From NCBI GenBank assembly GCA_014549065.1, contig JACDOX010000004.1, positions 4,625,986-4,689,985 on the forward strand: a DNA stretch of 64,000 nt, written 5' to 3'. The position numbers were made by a program, and so were the translations under genes. Source of the stretch: Cardinalis cardinalis. Lineage: Eukaryota > Chordata > Aves > Passeriformes > Cardinalidae. Position 1 is the first letter of the stretch, and each line of letters begins with the position of its first letter. Of the stretch, positions 62,996 to 64,000 are shown piece by piece. Under the pieces are notes generated by a model that was not told the origin of the DNA, searched no databases, and worked only from the letters and a program-made list of their open reading frames with translations.

Positions 62996-64000
62996 GCTAG
63001 GGAAGGACTGCAGGCAGAACTNCTGTTTGGAAGAACAGAGCTGATTTGGCCCAATGGGAAGAGCTTACATTTTTAAAGGTTATTTGGAAAGACAATTTCT
63101 AAGTAGCATCACTTTCAAGGTATGACAGAAAGGAAGATATTGGTTTTTTTAGCTGACACATAGCAACTGTAAAATACTGAAAGACAAAATCACATTATAC
63201 TGCAAAAGCAGTAGGTAACCCTGATTTCTCAGAACTAGGTCTTTAGATCTATCTCTAAGACATATCAAGGAGAGCTTTTTTCCCTTTATGATTAATATAA
63301 CAGGACTTCAAAAGCTATTTGCATCAATCACTCTTTCAATCCTCAGGGATTGGTTTATAAAAATTAATACCCTAACCTTATCATGAAACAATGCAATATA
63401 CTGTCAAATANGAACAATCAGCAATGTTGTGGACAAAGGAGGAAACTATCTGACAATGGGCAGGAAAGAGAGCACAGAAAACCCCCGAGAAGAAACTGCT
63501 TAAGAACCAACTGTGGCAGTTAGTAGCACAAAGTCTGTGTGCAAAATTATTATCACTAGTTCATTTCAGATAAAAAAAATTCTTCTAAGAGTTGAGCATG
63601 CTCCTTGTGGAAAAAGAATCAGAATATTATTGACATTTAAAACTCTATTCCAGGTAATTGATATAATTGTTCATCTAAATTATATAGAAAATCTGCATCT
63701 TTTTGAGAAAGATCAAAGTCCTGCAACAAAAAACCCACTCAAACGAAAAGCAGGGAAGAAGAAGAGTTTTTCTGACTGTAAAACCAATGCATTTTGTAGA
63801 AGAAAATCTTGAGGTTATATAATCACCTGCCAACACTGTAAATGCCTACTAATGAAGTCATGCAGTAACATTTCATCTTGCTCCCAGAGGGGAAAAAAGC
63901 AGAGGAATCTTTTAATTGGAAATGACTTAGCTTGCTAGAGCTATCACAAGCACACATATTAACTCAACTGCCTTGTCTCAGTGCAATAGATTGAGACAAA
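62996..64000 (-). other. KLHL32 intron or upstream sequence, no recognised feature
   Basis: AT-rich sequence to the window edge. A 99-residue basic plus-strand frame at 63513-63812 has no recognised domain. There is no CpG island or promoter-like sequence, so the KLHL32 5' end is probably further along. Confidence 0.5.

Overview
This window is vertebrate nuclear DNA, most likely from a bird. The evidence is long AT-rich introns, scattered 5'-truncated CR1 LINEs with the typical 3' end, one small LTR-like element, and coding exons that match the vertebrate Kelch-like gene KLHL32. Most of the window is intron. There is no bacterial-type gene content, and no CRISPR, tRNA or rRNA gene was seen.

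One gene is recognised, and it runs on the minus strand. Three consecutive internal KLHL32 coding exons are present. In transcript order they are 49517-49410 (middle of the BTB/POZ domain, 36 codons), 39716-39618 (end of BTB, 33 codons) and 16833-16618 (start of the BACK domain, 72 codons). All three start after an AG, end before a GT, and are in phase 0, so they join without a frame break. The exon with the start codon and N-terminal BTB residues was not found and probably lies beyond 64000. The exons for the rest of BACK and the Kelch propeller were not found and probably lie below position 1. The window therefore holds about 141 codons of a protein of roughly 620 residues, separated by introns of about 9.7 kb and 22.8 kb.

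The introns carry at least seven CR1 fragments in both orientations, a possible solo LTR at 7076-7341, homopolymer and (TAAA)n tracts, and many small two-copy tandem duplications. Three tracts (about 2040-2910, 17640-18260 and 31400-31990) are not repeats and are rich in homeodomain, POU and CAAT-like words. They look like candidate conserved non-coding elements. The most distinctive structure is a pair of adjacent inverted repeats at 49147-49198 and 49221-49255, about 150 bases into the intron after the BTB exon. The second has perfect 15-bp arms. A perfect 16-bp-arm hairpin also lies at 41615-41652.

Isolated single N characters occur every few hundred bases. They look like masked polymorphic sites rather than assembly gaps. 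One falls at the fourfold-degenerate third base of a proline codon in the BACK exon.
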